Shown here: positions 44,929 to 53,498 of the stretch, one piece after another
Numbering within the stretch: position 1 is the first letter of the stretch
Layout of the letters: each line of letters opens with the position of its first letter
NCBI RefSeq assembly: GCF_008369125.1
Contig: NZ_VOAY01000003.1
Coordinates: forward strand, 496,001-560,000
Length of the DNA stretch: 64,000 nucleotides
Source: Allopusillimonas sp008369125
GTDB taxonomy: Bacteria > Pseudomonadota > Gammaproteobacteria > Burkholderiales > Burkholderiaceae_B
Reading direction: 5' to 3'
Position numbers and translations under genes: made by a program
The notes under the pieces: model-generated
Databases searched by the model: none
Seen by the model: the letters and a program-made list of their open reading frames with translations, nothing else
What the model was told of the DNA's origin: nothing

Positions 44929-45849
44929 TTGAGCCCGACTTTATTCGTACTCCAATTGCTCAACGGCCTACAGCTGGGGGTGTTGCTATTTCTGATGGCG
45001 GCTGGCCTGACGCTGGTGTTCGGGATTATGAGCTTTGTAAATCTGGCGCATGGCTCCATGTACATGATGGGCGCTTTTTTTGCTGCGTCGCTATACAACT
45101 ACACGGGCTCGTTCATACTGGCGGCGGTCCTGCTGGTACCGGCCATGATTGCGCTAGGGCTGGCCGTAGAGTGGATTGCCCTGCGCAAACTGTACCAGCG
45201 CGATCACCTTGACCAGGTGCTCGCTACCTTCGGCCTCATCCTGTTTTTCAACGAACTGGCGCGCATGATCTGGGGCGCATCACCGTATTACATGGAAGTG
45301 CCAGAGTTTTTGACTGGTGCCGTCAATTTATTTGGTATTCGTTACCCCAAGTTCCGCCTGCTCATCATTGGCAGTGGCCTGTTGGTCGCATTGGGCTGCT
45401 ATGTGCTGATCCATCGCACACGCATAGGCATGCTGATTCGCGCAGGGGCAAGCAACCGCACCATGGTGGGCGCGCTGGGCATCAATATTGTGCTGCTCAA
45501 CTCCATGGTATTTGCGCTGGGGGCTGTACTGGCGGGTATGGCGGGCCTGCTGGCCGGGCCCATTATGTCGGTGCAGGCAGGCATGGGCGAGCCTGTGCTT
45601 ATTCTGACCATGGTGGTCATCGTGATCGGCGGCATAGGCTCAATACGGGGCGCGTTTTATGCCGCCCTCATCGTGGGCGTCGTCGACACCCTGGGTCGCA
45701 CGTTGTTGCCCTCGGTGTTACGCACCATGTTCGAGCGCAGCGCCGCAGACATTGCCGGGCCGGCACTGGCTTCCATGATGATTTACCTGCTAATGGCCAT
45801 TGTTCTGGCCATAAAGCCCCAGGGACTGTTCCCGGTACATAACACTTGA
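44929..45849 (+). CDS. Liv-type ABC transporter permease (LivH-like)
   Basis: 306 aa from TTG 44929, chosen because GGAGG lies 6 nt upstream; no ATG is available near. About eight membrane helices, with the LivH signature GLTLVFGIMSFVNLAHGSMYMMGAF (shown in part: FGIMSFVNLAHG) and the conserved ABC-contact loop around GALGINIVLLNSMVFALGAV. It pairs with the LivM-like permease downstream. Confidence 0.92.
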   Translation: MSPTLFVLQLLNGLQLGVLLFLMAAGLTLVFGIMSFVNLAHGSMYMMGAFFAASLYNYTGSFILAAVLLVPAMIALGLAVEWIALRKLYQRDHLDQVLATFGLILFFNELARMIWGASPYYMEVPEFLTGAVNLFGIRYPKFRLLIIGSGLLVALGCYVLIHRTRIGMLIRAGASNRTMVGALGINIVLLNSMVFALGAVLAGMAGLLAGPIMSVQAGMGEPVLILTMVVIVIGGIGSIRGAFYAALIVGVVDTLGRTLLPSVLRTMFERSAADIAGPALASMMIYLLMAIVLAIKPQGLFPVHNT

Positions 45850-45872
45850 TACAGCCTCACCGCGCCAACCAA

Positions 45873-46889
45873 ATGTCTTCTGCAACCAGCATTATTCCTG
45901 CTCCGCCCTCTCCGCGTTCTCTTGGCACTGTGGTCGGCATTGTGCTGCTCATCGCCCTGGCATTGGTGCCATTGCTGGCCAGTAATAATCCTTTTGTTGT
46001 CACCCTATTTTCACGTATTCTGGTTTTTGCTATCGCAGCCGTGTCTCTCAACCTGATTCTTGGCTATGGCGGGCTGGTCAGCTTCGGGCATGCCCTGTAT
46101 CTGGGTCTGGGTGTCTACAGCGCCAGCATTCTCAGTTTTCATGGCATAGATAATGGTTGGGTACAGTTGCTGGTCACGCTTGTCGTCTGCTGTCTCATTG
46201 GTCTGCTCACGGGTGCCATCGTGCTGCGCACGGCCGGCATCGCATTCATCATGATTACGCTGGCCTTCGCCCAGATGTTCTATTTTCTGTTTGTCAGCCT
46301 CAGTCAATATGGTGGCGATGATGGCATGCGACTGGCTTCTGGCAGCAAGTTCAGCGGCATTGATCTAGCCCAGGCGAATACGCTTTACTGGGCTGCCTTC
46401 GTGCTTTTGTGCGTCAGCCTGTACGGGACCCATCGCCTCATCCACTCACGCTTTGGCGTTGTACTGCGGGCCAGCAAGAGCAATGATCGGCGCATGAAGG
46501 CGCTGGGCTTTCCAACCTTTCGCTATCGCCTCGCCGCGTATGTATTATCGGCTGCGCTATGTGGCATGGCCGGGCTGTTATTCGCCAACCTTACCGAGTT
46601 CGCGTCACCCTCTTATATGTCGTGGACGACCTCGGGAGAGCTTATTGTCATGGTAATGCTGGGCGGGCTGGGAACCTTGTTCGGGCCACTGGTCGGCTCG
46701 CTCGCCATGATACTGACCGAAGAAGGCCTCAAGATGTTGACGCAGCACTGGATGGTTATTTTCGGACCGCTGATTGTGCTGGTTGTAACGGTCAGCCGGC
46801 AAGGCATCATAGGCGTACTGCATCTGGCCCAAGACCGCCATACGCAACGCAGCGTGCGCCCCGATCTTCCCGTACGGGAACAGCCATGA
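45873..46889 (+). CDS. Liv-type ABC transporter permease (LivM-like)
   Basis: 338 aa from ATG 45873; a TTG at 45846 overlapping the previous stop is an alternative start. About nine membrane helices with LILGYGGLVSFGHALYLGLG and the cytoplasmic loop RASKSNDRRMKALGFPTFRYRL that contacts the ATPases. It is the second channel subunit of the operon. Confidence 0.92.
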   Translation: MSSATSIIPAPPSPRSLGTVVGIVLLIALALVPLLASNNPFVVTLFSRILVFAIAAVSLNLILGYGGLVSFGHALYLGLGVYSASILSFHGIDNGWVQLLVTLVVCCLIGLLTGAIVLRTAGIAFIMITLAFAQMFYFLFVSLSQYGGDDGMRLASGSKFSGIDLAQANTLYWAAFVLLCVSLYGTHRLIHSRFGVVLRASKSNDRRMKALGFPTFRYRLAAYVLSAALCGMAGLLFANLTEFASPSYMSWTTSGELIVMVMLGGLGTLFGPLVGSLAMILTEEGLKMLTQHWMVIFGPLIVLVVTVSRQGIIGVLHLAQDRHTQRSVRPDLPVREQP

Positions 46890-46953
46890 AGTACACCACT
46901 GCCACCTTATCTGCGGTCCAGCGCACCTTAACGATCTTGCGAGCGAGCGCGGC

Positions 46954-47697
46954 ATGAGCCTGTTATCTGTACGCAATCTGGTAAAGCGCTTTGGCGGTCT
47001 GGCGGCAACCGATGGTTTTGACTTTGATCTGTTGCCTGGCGAAACCCACGCCATCATTGGCCCCAACGGCGCCGGCAAGAGCACACTGATTACGCAACTG
47101 GCAGGTGAGCTAAAGCCAGACAGTGGAAAAATCTTGCTTAACGGGCAAGACATTACCCATGAGCGGGCCGAACAACGGGCACTACGCGGCATTGCTCGCT
47201 CTTACCAGATCACGTCGGTGCTCTCTTCGTTCACCGCGCTAGAAAACGTCATGCTGGCGGTACAAGCACATCAGGGTCACAGCTTTAAGTTCTGGACGCC
47301 CGCATCACGACAGGCCTCGCTTACCGAGCCAGCCAGCCTGGCCTTGGAACGCGTGGGGCTGGGGTCACGCATGCATGTGCTGGCTTCCGACATGGCTCAC
47401 GGCGAACAACGCCAGCTTGAGCTGGCCATGGTACTGGCCGGGCAACCCAAGCTATTGCTGCTGGATGAACCCATGGCGGGCATGAGCCAGGCCGAATCAG
47501 AACAAATGACTGAACTGCTGCTAAGGCTGAAAGGGCAATACGGCATTGTGCTGGTAGAACACGACATGGATGCAGTCTTCCGCCTGGCCGATCGCATTAC
47601 AGTGCTCGTGTATGGTCGCGGTATTGCCTGCGGCCTGCCCGAACAGATACGCACCAACCCAGAAGTTCGCATGGCCTACCTTGGAGATGATGCGTAA
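46954..47697 (+). CDS. Liv-type ABC transporter ATPase (LivG-like)
   Basis: 247 aa ABC ATPase. Walker A is GPNGAGKST, the signature motif is degenerate (MAHGEQRQLELAMVLA), Walker B is LLLLDEPMAGM, and the switch His is in VEHDMDAVF. The His-loop and MxGMSxxE wording after Walker B mark the LivG branch. It overlaps livF by one base (TAATG). Confidence 0.93.
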   Translation: MSLLSVRNLVKRFGGLAATDGFDFDLLPGETHAIIGPNGAGKSTLITQLAGELKPDSGKILLNGQDITHERAEQRALRGIARSYQITSVLSSFTALENVMLAVQAHQGHSFKFWTPASRQASLTEPASLALERVGLGSRMHVLASDMAHGEQRQLELAMVLAGQPKLLLLDEPMAGMSQAESEQMTELLLRLKGQYGIVLVEHDMDAVFRLADRITVLVYGRGIACGLPEQIRTNPEVRMAYLGDDA

Positions 47698-48410
47698 TGC
47701 CAGCGCCATTGCTTGACGTTGACCATATAGATACTTTTTACGGGCCCAGCCAGGCGCTGTCGGGCATGTCGTTTAGTGTGATGCCCGGTCAGTTTGTGAC
47801 CTTGCTGGGGCGCAATGGCATGGGCAAAACGACCAGCGTGAAGTCAGTCATGGGGTTGATGTCACCGGCGCGAGGCACCATACGTTTCGACGGTAAAAAT
47901 ATTGCTGGCCTGCCTGCTTACCAGGTGGCCCGCGCTGGCATAGGGCTGGTCCCCGAAGGCAGGCAGGTGTTTCCCAACCTGACTGTGCACGAAAACCTGG
48001 TGGCCACTGCACATAATCGCCAGGGCCAGGCGTCGCCATGGACACAAGAAAAAATCTACGCGTTGTTCCCACGACTGGATGAACGATCAGGCAACCTGGG
48101 CGCCAATTTATCAGGCGGTGAACAGCAAATGCTGGCCATTGGCCGGGCGCTAATGACCAACCCCAGGCTGCTTATTCTGGACGAAGCCACTGAAGGGCTA
48201 GCCCCGCTCATACGCAATGACATCTGGCACTGCCTTACTGAACTCAAAGCGTCGGGCCTGGCCATCATATGCATAGACAAAAATTTAAATTCTTTGCTGC
48301 CGCTGGCTGACCATCACTATATTGTCGAGAAAGGCCGCGTGGTGTGGTCAGGTAGCTCTACAGAGTTGCGAAACCAGCGCGAGCAGCTGCAGGGTTATAT
48401 GGGTGTGTAG
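47697..48410 (+). CDS. Liv-type ABC transporter ATPase (LivF-like)
   Basis: 237 aa ABC ATPase. Walker A is GRNGMGKTT, the signature is NLSGGEQQMLAIGRAL, Walker B is LLILDEATEGLAP, typical of LivF with EGLAP. The switch position reads CIDKNLNSL where LivF proteins usually have a D-N/Q-x pattern rather than His. It is the last gene of the operon; a 16-bp GC palindrome (gcagcgcc-ggcgctgc, 48430-48445) follows and may be part of its 3' end. Confidence 0.93.
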   Translation: MPAPLLDVDHIDTFYGPSQALSGMSFSVMPGQFVTLLGRNGMGKTTSVKSVMGLMSPARGTIRFDGKNIAGLPAYQVARAGIGLVPEGRQVFPNLTVHENLVATAHNRQGQASPWTQEKIYALFPRLDERSGNLGANLSGGEQQMLAIGRALMTNPRLLILDEATEGLAPLIRNDIWHCLTELKASGLAIICIDKNLNSLLPLADHHYIVEKGRVVWSGSSTELRNQREQLQGYMGV

Positions 48411-48469
48411 AAGGGGCCTGTGAGCCGATGCAGCGCCGGCGCTGCTGCATTTGAACTGTTGAACCAGAA

Positions 48470-48498
48470 TTGAAGTGTATTACTTGTTGGTATATGCT
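48470..48498 (+). promoter_or_regulatory. Candidate promoter of the parDE operon
   Basis: TTGAAG (48470-48475) and TATGCT (48493-48498) are separated by 17 bp, and transcription would start about 20 bp before the antitoxin ATG. Type II antitoxins usually bind here to autorepress; no clear palindrome over it was recognised. Confidence 0.5.
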
Positions 48499-48525
48499 GA
48501 TATTGTCTTGAAAACAGGAGCGGTA

Positions 48526-48783
48526 ATGACACACAACACATCCGTATCCCTCGGAGATCACTTTACCGGCTTCATCATCGATCAGGTGCGCACGGGGCGC
48601 TACGGTTCGGCAAGCGATGTTGTGCGGGCGGGGCTACGGCTTCTGGAAGAACACGAGGCCAAGGTTAAAGCCCTACAAAATGCCCTAATCGCTGGCGAAG
48701 AATCCGGTGAACCCCAGTCGTTCGATAGTGAAGCTTTCCTGGCACGCATGCACGCAAAGCACGCTCACAAAGATGCCGGGTAA
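48526..48783 (+). CDS. parD: ParD-family antitoxin (ribbon-helix-helix)
   Basis: 85 aa, ATG 48526 behind CAGGAG. The N-terminal half is a ribbon-helix-helix DNA-binding domain (NTSVSLGDHFTGFIIDQVRTGRYGSASDVVRAGLRLLEE), and the C-terminal half is the flexible toxin-neutralising tail (ESGEPQSFDSEAFLARMH). It overlaps the toxin gene by 11 bp. The pair lies in the accessory block between the Liv operon and the catalase gene. Confidence 0.92.
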   Translation: MTHNTSVSLGDHFTGFIIDQVRTGRYGSASDVVRAGLRLLEEHEAKVKALQNALIAGEESGEPQSFDSEAFLARMHAKHAHKDAG

Positions 48784-49072
48784 AGATAAGACCTATAGGC
48801 TTGCACCGCTGGCGCAGGTAGATCTCGAAGATATTTGGCTTTATACGCTACAAAAATGGTCACGTGAGCAAGCCGATACTTACCACCGCGAACTCGTCGC
48901 AGTGTTCGAGGGGCTAGCAGCAGGTCGGAAACAGGGCCGGGCAGTTGATATACGCCCCCATTATCTAAAATACCCCACTGGAGCACATATGGTTTATTTT
49001 CAGGATCATGGCGACTGGCTGGCAATCATTCGTATCCTGCATCAGAAGCAAGATGTGAGCCAGAACCTCTAA
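48773..49072 (+). CDS. parE: ParE-family toxin (RelE/ParE superfamily)
   Basis: 99 aa from ATG 48773. The family pattern YRLAPLAQVDLEDIWLYTLQKWS at the N terminus (residues 8-30), then LAAGRKQGRAVDIRPHYLKYPTGAHMVYFQ and a C-terminal IIRILHQKQD are those of ParE toxins, which poison DNA gyrase. The frame looks intact with the R-I-LH-x4-D end preserved, so it is probably functional. gyrB is about 11 kb away in the same window. Confidence 0.92.
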   Translation: MPGKDKTYRLAPLAQVDLEDIWLYTLQKWSREQADTYHRELVAVFEGLAAGRKQGRAVDIRPHYLKYPTGAHMVYFQDHGDWLAIIRILHQKQDVSQNL

Positions 49073-49274
49073 CGTTCCAAAGCCGTAAAACCTAACGACT
49101 GGCACTTCCTTAAGTTTCAACTTACACGAAATAATGACTACCTATTTCGTCATGATCAGCGCATAGCCCCCCAATCACACCAAAGTAAGCCCGATCTCGT
49201 AACGGGCATAACGAGCGGATGCCCTTGTTATGCATACAGCGGTGCATGGATTCGAACGGTTCATTCCCAGATAA

Positions 49275-49311
49275 ATAGCAAATACCTATCACTATCTAAG
49301 TATTAATCAAT
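49275..49311. promoter_or_regulatory. Putative OxyR binding site upstream of the catalase gene
   Basis: Follows the OxyR pattern of four tetranucleotides with 7-bp gaps: ATAG (49275-49278), CTAT (49286-49289), then taag (49297-49300) and caat (49308-49311), the last two imperfect. It ends exactly where a candidate -35 begins, the position used by OxyR to contact RNA polymerase at activated promoters. Confidence 0.65.
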
Positions 49312-49340
49312 TTTACTTAACAAGTCAGAATGACTAGACT
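49312..49340 (+). promoter_or_regulatory. Candidate catalase promoter
   Basis: TTTACT (49312-49317), 17 bp, TAGACT (49335-49340). Both hexamers match consensus at 4 of 6 positions, a weak promoter expected to need an activator; the OxyR-like site abuts the -35. Confidence 0.5.
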
Positions 49341-49442
49341 TTGATCTGTATTGAATACGCTTCGCACGATTTTCATTACGATAGAGTTGTTCCAGGCGCG
49401 GCATCTTGACCGTTGCCATGATGATTTGTTTGAGGGGGCTTC

Positions 49443-50888
49443 ATGAAAAAACTAACCACCGCCGCTGGTGCGCCAGTCGTCGATAATCAGAACACCATGA
49501 CGGCCGGGCCGCGCGGCCCGGTACTGATGCAAGATGTCTGGCTCATGGAAAAGCTGGCGCACTTTGACCGTGAAGTGATCCCCGAGCGTCGCATGCACGC
49601 CAAAGGCGCAGGTGCTTACGGTACGTTTACCGTTACTCATGATATTTCCAAGTACACACGCGCCAAAATATTTTCTGAAGTTGGCAAGCAAACACCCATG
49701 TTTGCACGCTTCTCGACCGTGGCAGGCGAGCGCGGCGCCGCAGACGCCGAGCGCGATATTCGCGGCATCGCCATGAAGTTTTATACCGAAGAAGGCAACT
49801 GGGATCTGGTTGGCAACAACACACCCGTCTTCTTCTTTCGTGACCCGCTCAAGTTTCCCGACCTGAACCACGCCGTAAAACGCGACCCGCGCACCGGTAT
49901 GCGTAGCGCGCAAAACAATTGGGAGTTCTGGACAGGCCTGCCCGAGGCTCTGCATCAGGTCACCATTATTATGAGCGACCGCGGCATCCCCGTTGGCTTT
50001 CGCAATATGCACTTGTTTGGCAGCCATACGTTCAGCTTCATCAATGCCGAAAACGAGCGCTTCTGGGTCAAGTTCACGTTCAAGACCAAGCAAGGCATTA
50101 AAAACCTTACTGACGCTCAAGCCTGTGAACTGGTTGGCCACGATCGCGAAAGCTCACAGCGCGATTTGCACAAAGCCATCGAGGCCGGCGACTTCCCGCG
50201 CTGGACCCTGTATGTACAGATCATGCCTGAAAAAGAGGCAGGGTCTTACCACCTTAATCCCTTTGACCTCACCAAGGTGTGGCCACATGGCGATTACCCC
50301 CTGATCGAAGTGGGCACAATGGAACTGAACCGCAACCCTGAAAACTTCTTCGCCGAAGTGGAACAGGCTGCCTTCACACCTGCCGCCGTCGTACCCGGCA
50401 TCAGCTTCTCTCCCGATCGCATGCTGCAAGCCCGTCTGTTCTCATACGGCGACGCACAGCGCTACCGCCTGGGCGTTAACCATCACCAGATACCCGTCAA
50501 TACGCCCAAGTGCCCGTATCACAGCTACCATCGAGACGGCGCCATGCGGGTTGATGGTAACTACGGTGGCATCACCGCGAACGAGCCCAACGCCAGCGGC
50601 GAATGGGCGGAGCAGCCCGAGTATCGCGAACCGCCGCTGTCGCTGGAAGGTGCCGCCGATCACTGGAATCACCGCGTCGATGAAGATTACTTCTCGCAAA
50701 CCGGCAATCTGTTCAGGCTGATGAATGACGAACAGAAAAAGGCTTTGTTCTACAACACAGCGCGCGCAATAGCCGGTGTAAGCAAAGACGTGCAGGCCAA
50801 GCACATCGAGCATTGCACTGCGGCCGACCCGGCCTATGGTGCTGGTGTAGCGAAGGCAATTGAAGAAGTCGAAGGCATGAAAGCTTAA
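49443..50888 (+). CDS. katA: Catalase (small-subunit, clade 3 heme catalase)
   Basis: Converts hydrogen peroxide to water and oxygen. 481 aa, monofunctional heme catalase: distal His52 (RRMHAKGAGAYG), Asn125 (GNNTPVFF) and proximal heme ligand Tyr335 (RLFSYGDAQRYRLG) are all in place, as is the heme-pocket FARFSTV. No signal peptide, so cytoplasmic. ATG 49443 follows a GAGGGGG-type ribosome site. It is monocistronic, with an OxyR-like site upstream and a strong terminator downstream. Confidence 0.96.
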   Translation: MKKLTTAAGAPVVDNQNTMTAGPRGPVLMQDVWLMEKLAHFDREVIPERRMHAKGAGAYGTFTVTHDISKYTRAKIFSEVGKQTPMFARFSTVAGERGAADAERDIRGIAMKFYTEEGNWDLVGNNTPVFFFRDPLKFPDLNHAVKRDPRTGMRSAQNNWEFWTGLPEALHQVTIIMSDRGIPVGFRNMHLFGSHTFSFINAENERFWVKFTFKTKQGIKNLTDAQACELVGHDRESSQRDLHKAIEAGDFPRWTLYVQIMPEKEAGSYHLNPFDLTKVWPHGDYPLIEVGTMELNRNPENFFAEVEQAAFTPAAVVPGISFSPDRMLQARLFSYGDAQRYRLGVNHHQIPVNTPKCPYHSYHRDGAMRVDGNYGGITANEPNASGEWAEQPEYREPPLSLEGAADHWNHRVDEDYFSQTGNLFRLMNDEQKKALFYNTARAIAGVSKDVQAKHIEHCTAADPAYGAGVAKAIEEVEGMKA

Positions 50889-50920
50889 GTGCTGATCACT
50901 CGGTAGCTTTCTTTGGAAAC

Positions 50921-50962
50921 ACAGGGCAGACGCGGCGTGCGCCGCGCCTGCCCTGTTGTGTT
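50921..50962 (+). terminator. Terminator of the catalase gene
   Basis: Long stem acagggcag-a-cgcggc / gccgcg-c-ctgccctgt (50921-50956), one mismatch and a 4-nt loop, followed by tgtgtt. Confidence 0.8.
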
Positions 50963-51045
50963 ATCCCTAGTGCGTTATGCGAGCTTTAGTGACATACTCG
51001 GCCGCTGCCAACATCAAGCACTTAGGGCTCACGACTACACGCCTT

Positions 51046-51342
51046 CTACAAATAGGACTTGCCGTCCAGATAAGCCTTGCGCCATCGCGTAATGCTCACA
51101 CGTTCGAACAGGCCAGCCGCCGTAAATGGATCAGCATCGATAAAGTCCTGAGCTTCGCCACGCGTTTCGACATTAACAATATAAACACCACCTGTGCCGC
51201 CTGAACCATCGTCCTCAAGCTTGGCGCCACACGCCAATAGCAAGGCTTTGTTCTTTTCCAGAAACTGCAAATGTTCTTCACGCGCAGACTGGCGCAATGC
51301 AAGGCTGTCAGGCTTGTCGAAGGTTTCAATCAGGTAAGGCAT
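51046..51342 (-). CDS. YciI-family protein
   Basis: 98 aa, dimeric alpha/beta-barrel of the YCII family: MPYLIETFDKPDSLALRQSAREEHLQFLEKN at the N terminus and DADPFTAAGLFERVSITRWR with the conserved DPF-x-G near the C terminus. The conserved Asp/His pair of the family (here H24 and the D of DPF) is present. No general function is established for YciI. The ribosome site AAGGAG lies partly inside the first unit of a 13-bp tandem repeat that forms its leader. Confidence 0.88.
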   Translation of the reverse strand: MPYLIETFDKPDSLALRQSAREEHLQFLEKNKALLLACGAKLEDDGSGGTGGVYIVNVETRGEAQDFIDADPFTAAGLFERVSITRWRKAYLDGKSYL

Positions 51343-51351
51343 GTTGGCTCC

Positions 51352-51468
51352 TTGATGTTGTTGTTTGATGTTGTTGTTTGATGTTGTTGTTTGATGCGGT
51401 TGTTTGATGCGGTTGTTGGATGCAGTTGTCTAATGTAATTGAATGATGTTGTTGTTTGATGTCGTTGA
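51352..51468. repeat. 13-bp tandem repeat array (9 units) in the yciI leader
   Basis: Nine contiguous 13-mers of consensus ttgatgttgttgt. Units 1-3 are identical (51352-51390), units 4-5 are identical variants with cgg (51391-51416), and units 6-9 are increasingly diverged. The array starts 9 bp upstream of the yciI start codon and includes part of its ribosome-binding region, so copy number would change leader length or promoter distance. The strand bias is strong: almost no C on the plus strand. Confidence 0.92.
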
Positions 51469-51824
51469 TTTATCTGTTCTGAACCTGACCGTACTTAAGC
51501 TATTCAAACTGTTCAGAAGTCTGCGCATACTGCATCCCGGCGAAGTCTGGTAATGAATGGAGTATGTTACCCGTTCCGCAGCGCCGGCTAAAACGATAGC
51601 AGCAACATCCGGGTAATCAACGACACAGAACCTACCCGGAATTTTGTGGGTGAGGCATCATGCGAGGGAAACAGCATGGATCTGCCAACAAAAAAACATA
51701 TGATCGCCGTACAGGCAGCCCACAAGCGTCTCGGCTAAACTGCTCGCATACTCCGATGCCCGCCACCGCTCCACGTCGTGTAGCGTGCCAGGCGCGACAC
51801 TTTTGTACAGGTTTTCTACTCGCC
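51469..51824. other. Intergenic sequence upstream of mnmE
   Basis: 356 bp with no gene recognised. An open frame runs in from 51660 in phase with mnmE, but its first 55 codons have no family similarity that I recognise and no ribosome site. I saw no clear promoter. Confidence 0.5.
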
Positions 51825-53240
51825 ATGGTTACTCGCTCCGACGAACCCATTATCGCCATCGCAACCGCCCCCGGCCGTGGTGGCATAGGCGTGGTGCGCA
51901 TTTCAGGCCGTCAGCTTGAGCCCATGGCACAAGCGCTTTTTGCCAAGCCGCTTACGCCACGCTACGCGCATTATTTGCGCTTTAACGACCGCGACGGCAA
52001 CCCAATCGATGCCGGCATTGCGCTCTACTTCAAAGGCCCCAACTCGTATACCGGCGAAGACGTACTCGAACTTCAGGGCCACGGCGGCCCTGCCGTACTC
52101 AAGCGGCTGGTGGAGCACTGTCTTGATGTAGGTACCACCTGGGGTCTGCGCCACGCCGAACCAGGCGAATTCACGCATCGAGCATTTCTAAATGACCGTC
52201 TCGACCTTGCTCAGGCCGAAGCTGTGGCAGACCTTATCGACGCTTCATCTGAAGCGGCGGCGCGCAGTGCCATGGCATCGTTAAGCGGCGTTTTTTCAGA
52301 ACGCGTCAATAACCTTAGTGATCGCATCGTACACTTGCGTATGCTGGTCGAAGCCACGCTAGACTTTCCTGAAGAAGAAATCGATTTTCTGGAAAAATAC
52401 CAGGCAGGCGCCACGCTTGCAGCCATACGCCACGATCTCGACAACATGGTCAGCCAGGCGCGTCAAGGCATGATTTTGCGTGAAGGCCTGCATGTAGTGC
52501 TGGCCGGCCAGCCCAACGTCGGCAAGTCTAGTCTGCTCAATGCGCTGGCTGGTGATGACGTGGCCATCGTCACCCCCATCGCCGGTACCACCCGCGACAA
52601 AGTCATACAGCTTATTCATATCAACGGTATTCCCATGCACATCGTTGACACCGCCGGCCTGCGCGATACCGACGACACCGTAGAAAGCATAGGCATTGCG
52701 CGCACCTGGGCCGAAATCGAAAAAGCCAACGTCATCATCCACCTGCAGGACGCGCGCAACCCCGCCGACGAACTCGACGCTGGCATCACGCAGCGCCTGC
52801 CACCCAGAACACCCGTGCTAAAGGTGTACAACAAGCTTGATCTGCTAAAACAAGAAACGCCTGTTGCCGACGACGTCTCACACGAACACACAGCCAATGG
52901 CCAGCAGAGTAATGAAAGCATCGCCATCACGTCATTGCTGATCTCCGCCAAAACCGGACAAGGCCTGGACACCCTGCGCCAGAAGCTGCTCGACATCGCC
53001 GGCTGGAACCCTGGCAATGAATCACCCTGGCTGGCCCGCGAACGCCACCTCAGCGCCCTGAACACAGCCCGCGACCACCTCGACCTCGCCGCCGAACACG
53101 CTAGTCATAACGACCAGGTGCTCGACCTCTTTGCCGAAGAACTGCGCCTGGCGCACGAAGCGCTATGCAGCATTACGGGGCAGTTCACCAGCGATGACTT
53201 GCTGGGCGAGATTTTTTCCAGTTTTTGTATTGGGAAGTGA
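51825..53240 (+). CDS. mnmE: tRNA modification GTPase MnmE (TrmE)
   Basis: With MnmG it makes the cmnm5/nm5 modification at U34 of certain tRNAs. 471 aa from ATG 51825. Folate-binding N domain (IAIATAPGRGGIGVVRISG), helical domain, and inserted G domain with G1 GQPNVGKSS, G2 region TPIAGTTRD, G3 DTAGLRDTDD and G4 YNKLDL. It ends in the invariant CIGK whose Cys is functionally important. An accessory block separates it from yidC, beside which it commonly lies. Confidence 0.97.
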   Translation: MVTRSDEPIIAIATAPGRGGIGVVRISGRQLEPMAQALFAKPLTPRYAHYLRFNDRDGNPIDAGIALYFKGPNSYTGEDVLELQGHGGPAVLKRLVEHCLDVGTTWGLRHAEPGEFTHRAFLNDRLDLAQAEAVADLIDASSEAAARSAMASLSGVFSERVNNLSDRIVHLRMLVEATLDFPEEEIDFLEKYQAGATLAAIRHDLDNMVSQARQGMILREGLHVVLAGQPNVGKSSLLNALAGDDVAIVTPIAGTTRDKVIQLIHINGIPMHIVDTAGLRDTDDTVESIGIARTWAEIEKANVIIHLQDARNPADELDAGITQRLPPRTPVLKVYNKLDLLKQETPVADDVSHEHTANGQQSNESIAITSLLISAKTGQGLDTLRQKLLDIAGWNPGNESPWLARERHLSALNTARDHLDLAAEHASHNDQVLDLFAEELRLAHEALCSITGQFTSDDLLGEIFSSFCIGK

Positions 53241-53498
53241 TGTTAGGCCCATGGCCATACACTGACATCCGTAAACAACGAATGTCGACGGTAAAGCTCA
53301 ATCGCCAACGGTGCCAACAAGCCCAGAAACTTCTGTAATTGCTGATGAAACCAACGCCTTTCTTTTGGCTGGCAAGGCATATATCCGCCAAACTCCCCAA
53401 TCCAAACACACGGCGTAGCCGTTTAACCCCCGTGTTACCATCGGCGATTCCACATTATAAAAAATTCTACTGCACGCCCGGAAACGGGGGAGAGGGCA

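Larger units (their letters stand above)
49073..49442 (+). other. 370-bp region between parE and the catalase gene
   Basis: No gene is seen. Its left part (49073-49270) shows nothing recognisable. The right part carries an OxyR-like tetrad and an abutting promoter, listed separately, and an approximately 95-nt leader to the catalase start. Confidence 0.6.

Noticed and set aside
51352..51468. Possible CRISPR or integron-like repeat
   Set aside because: Contiguous 13-mers without spacers, no cas genes or integrase.
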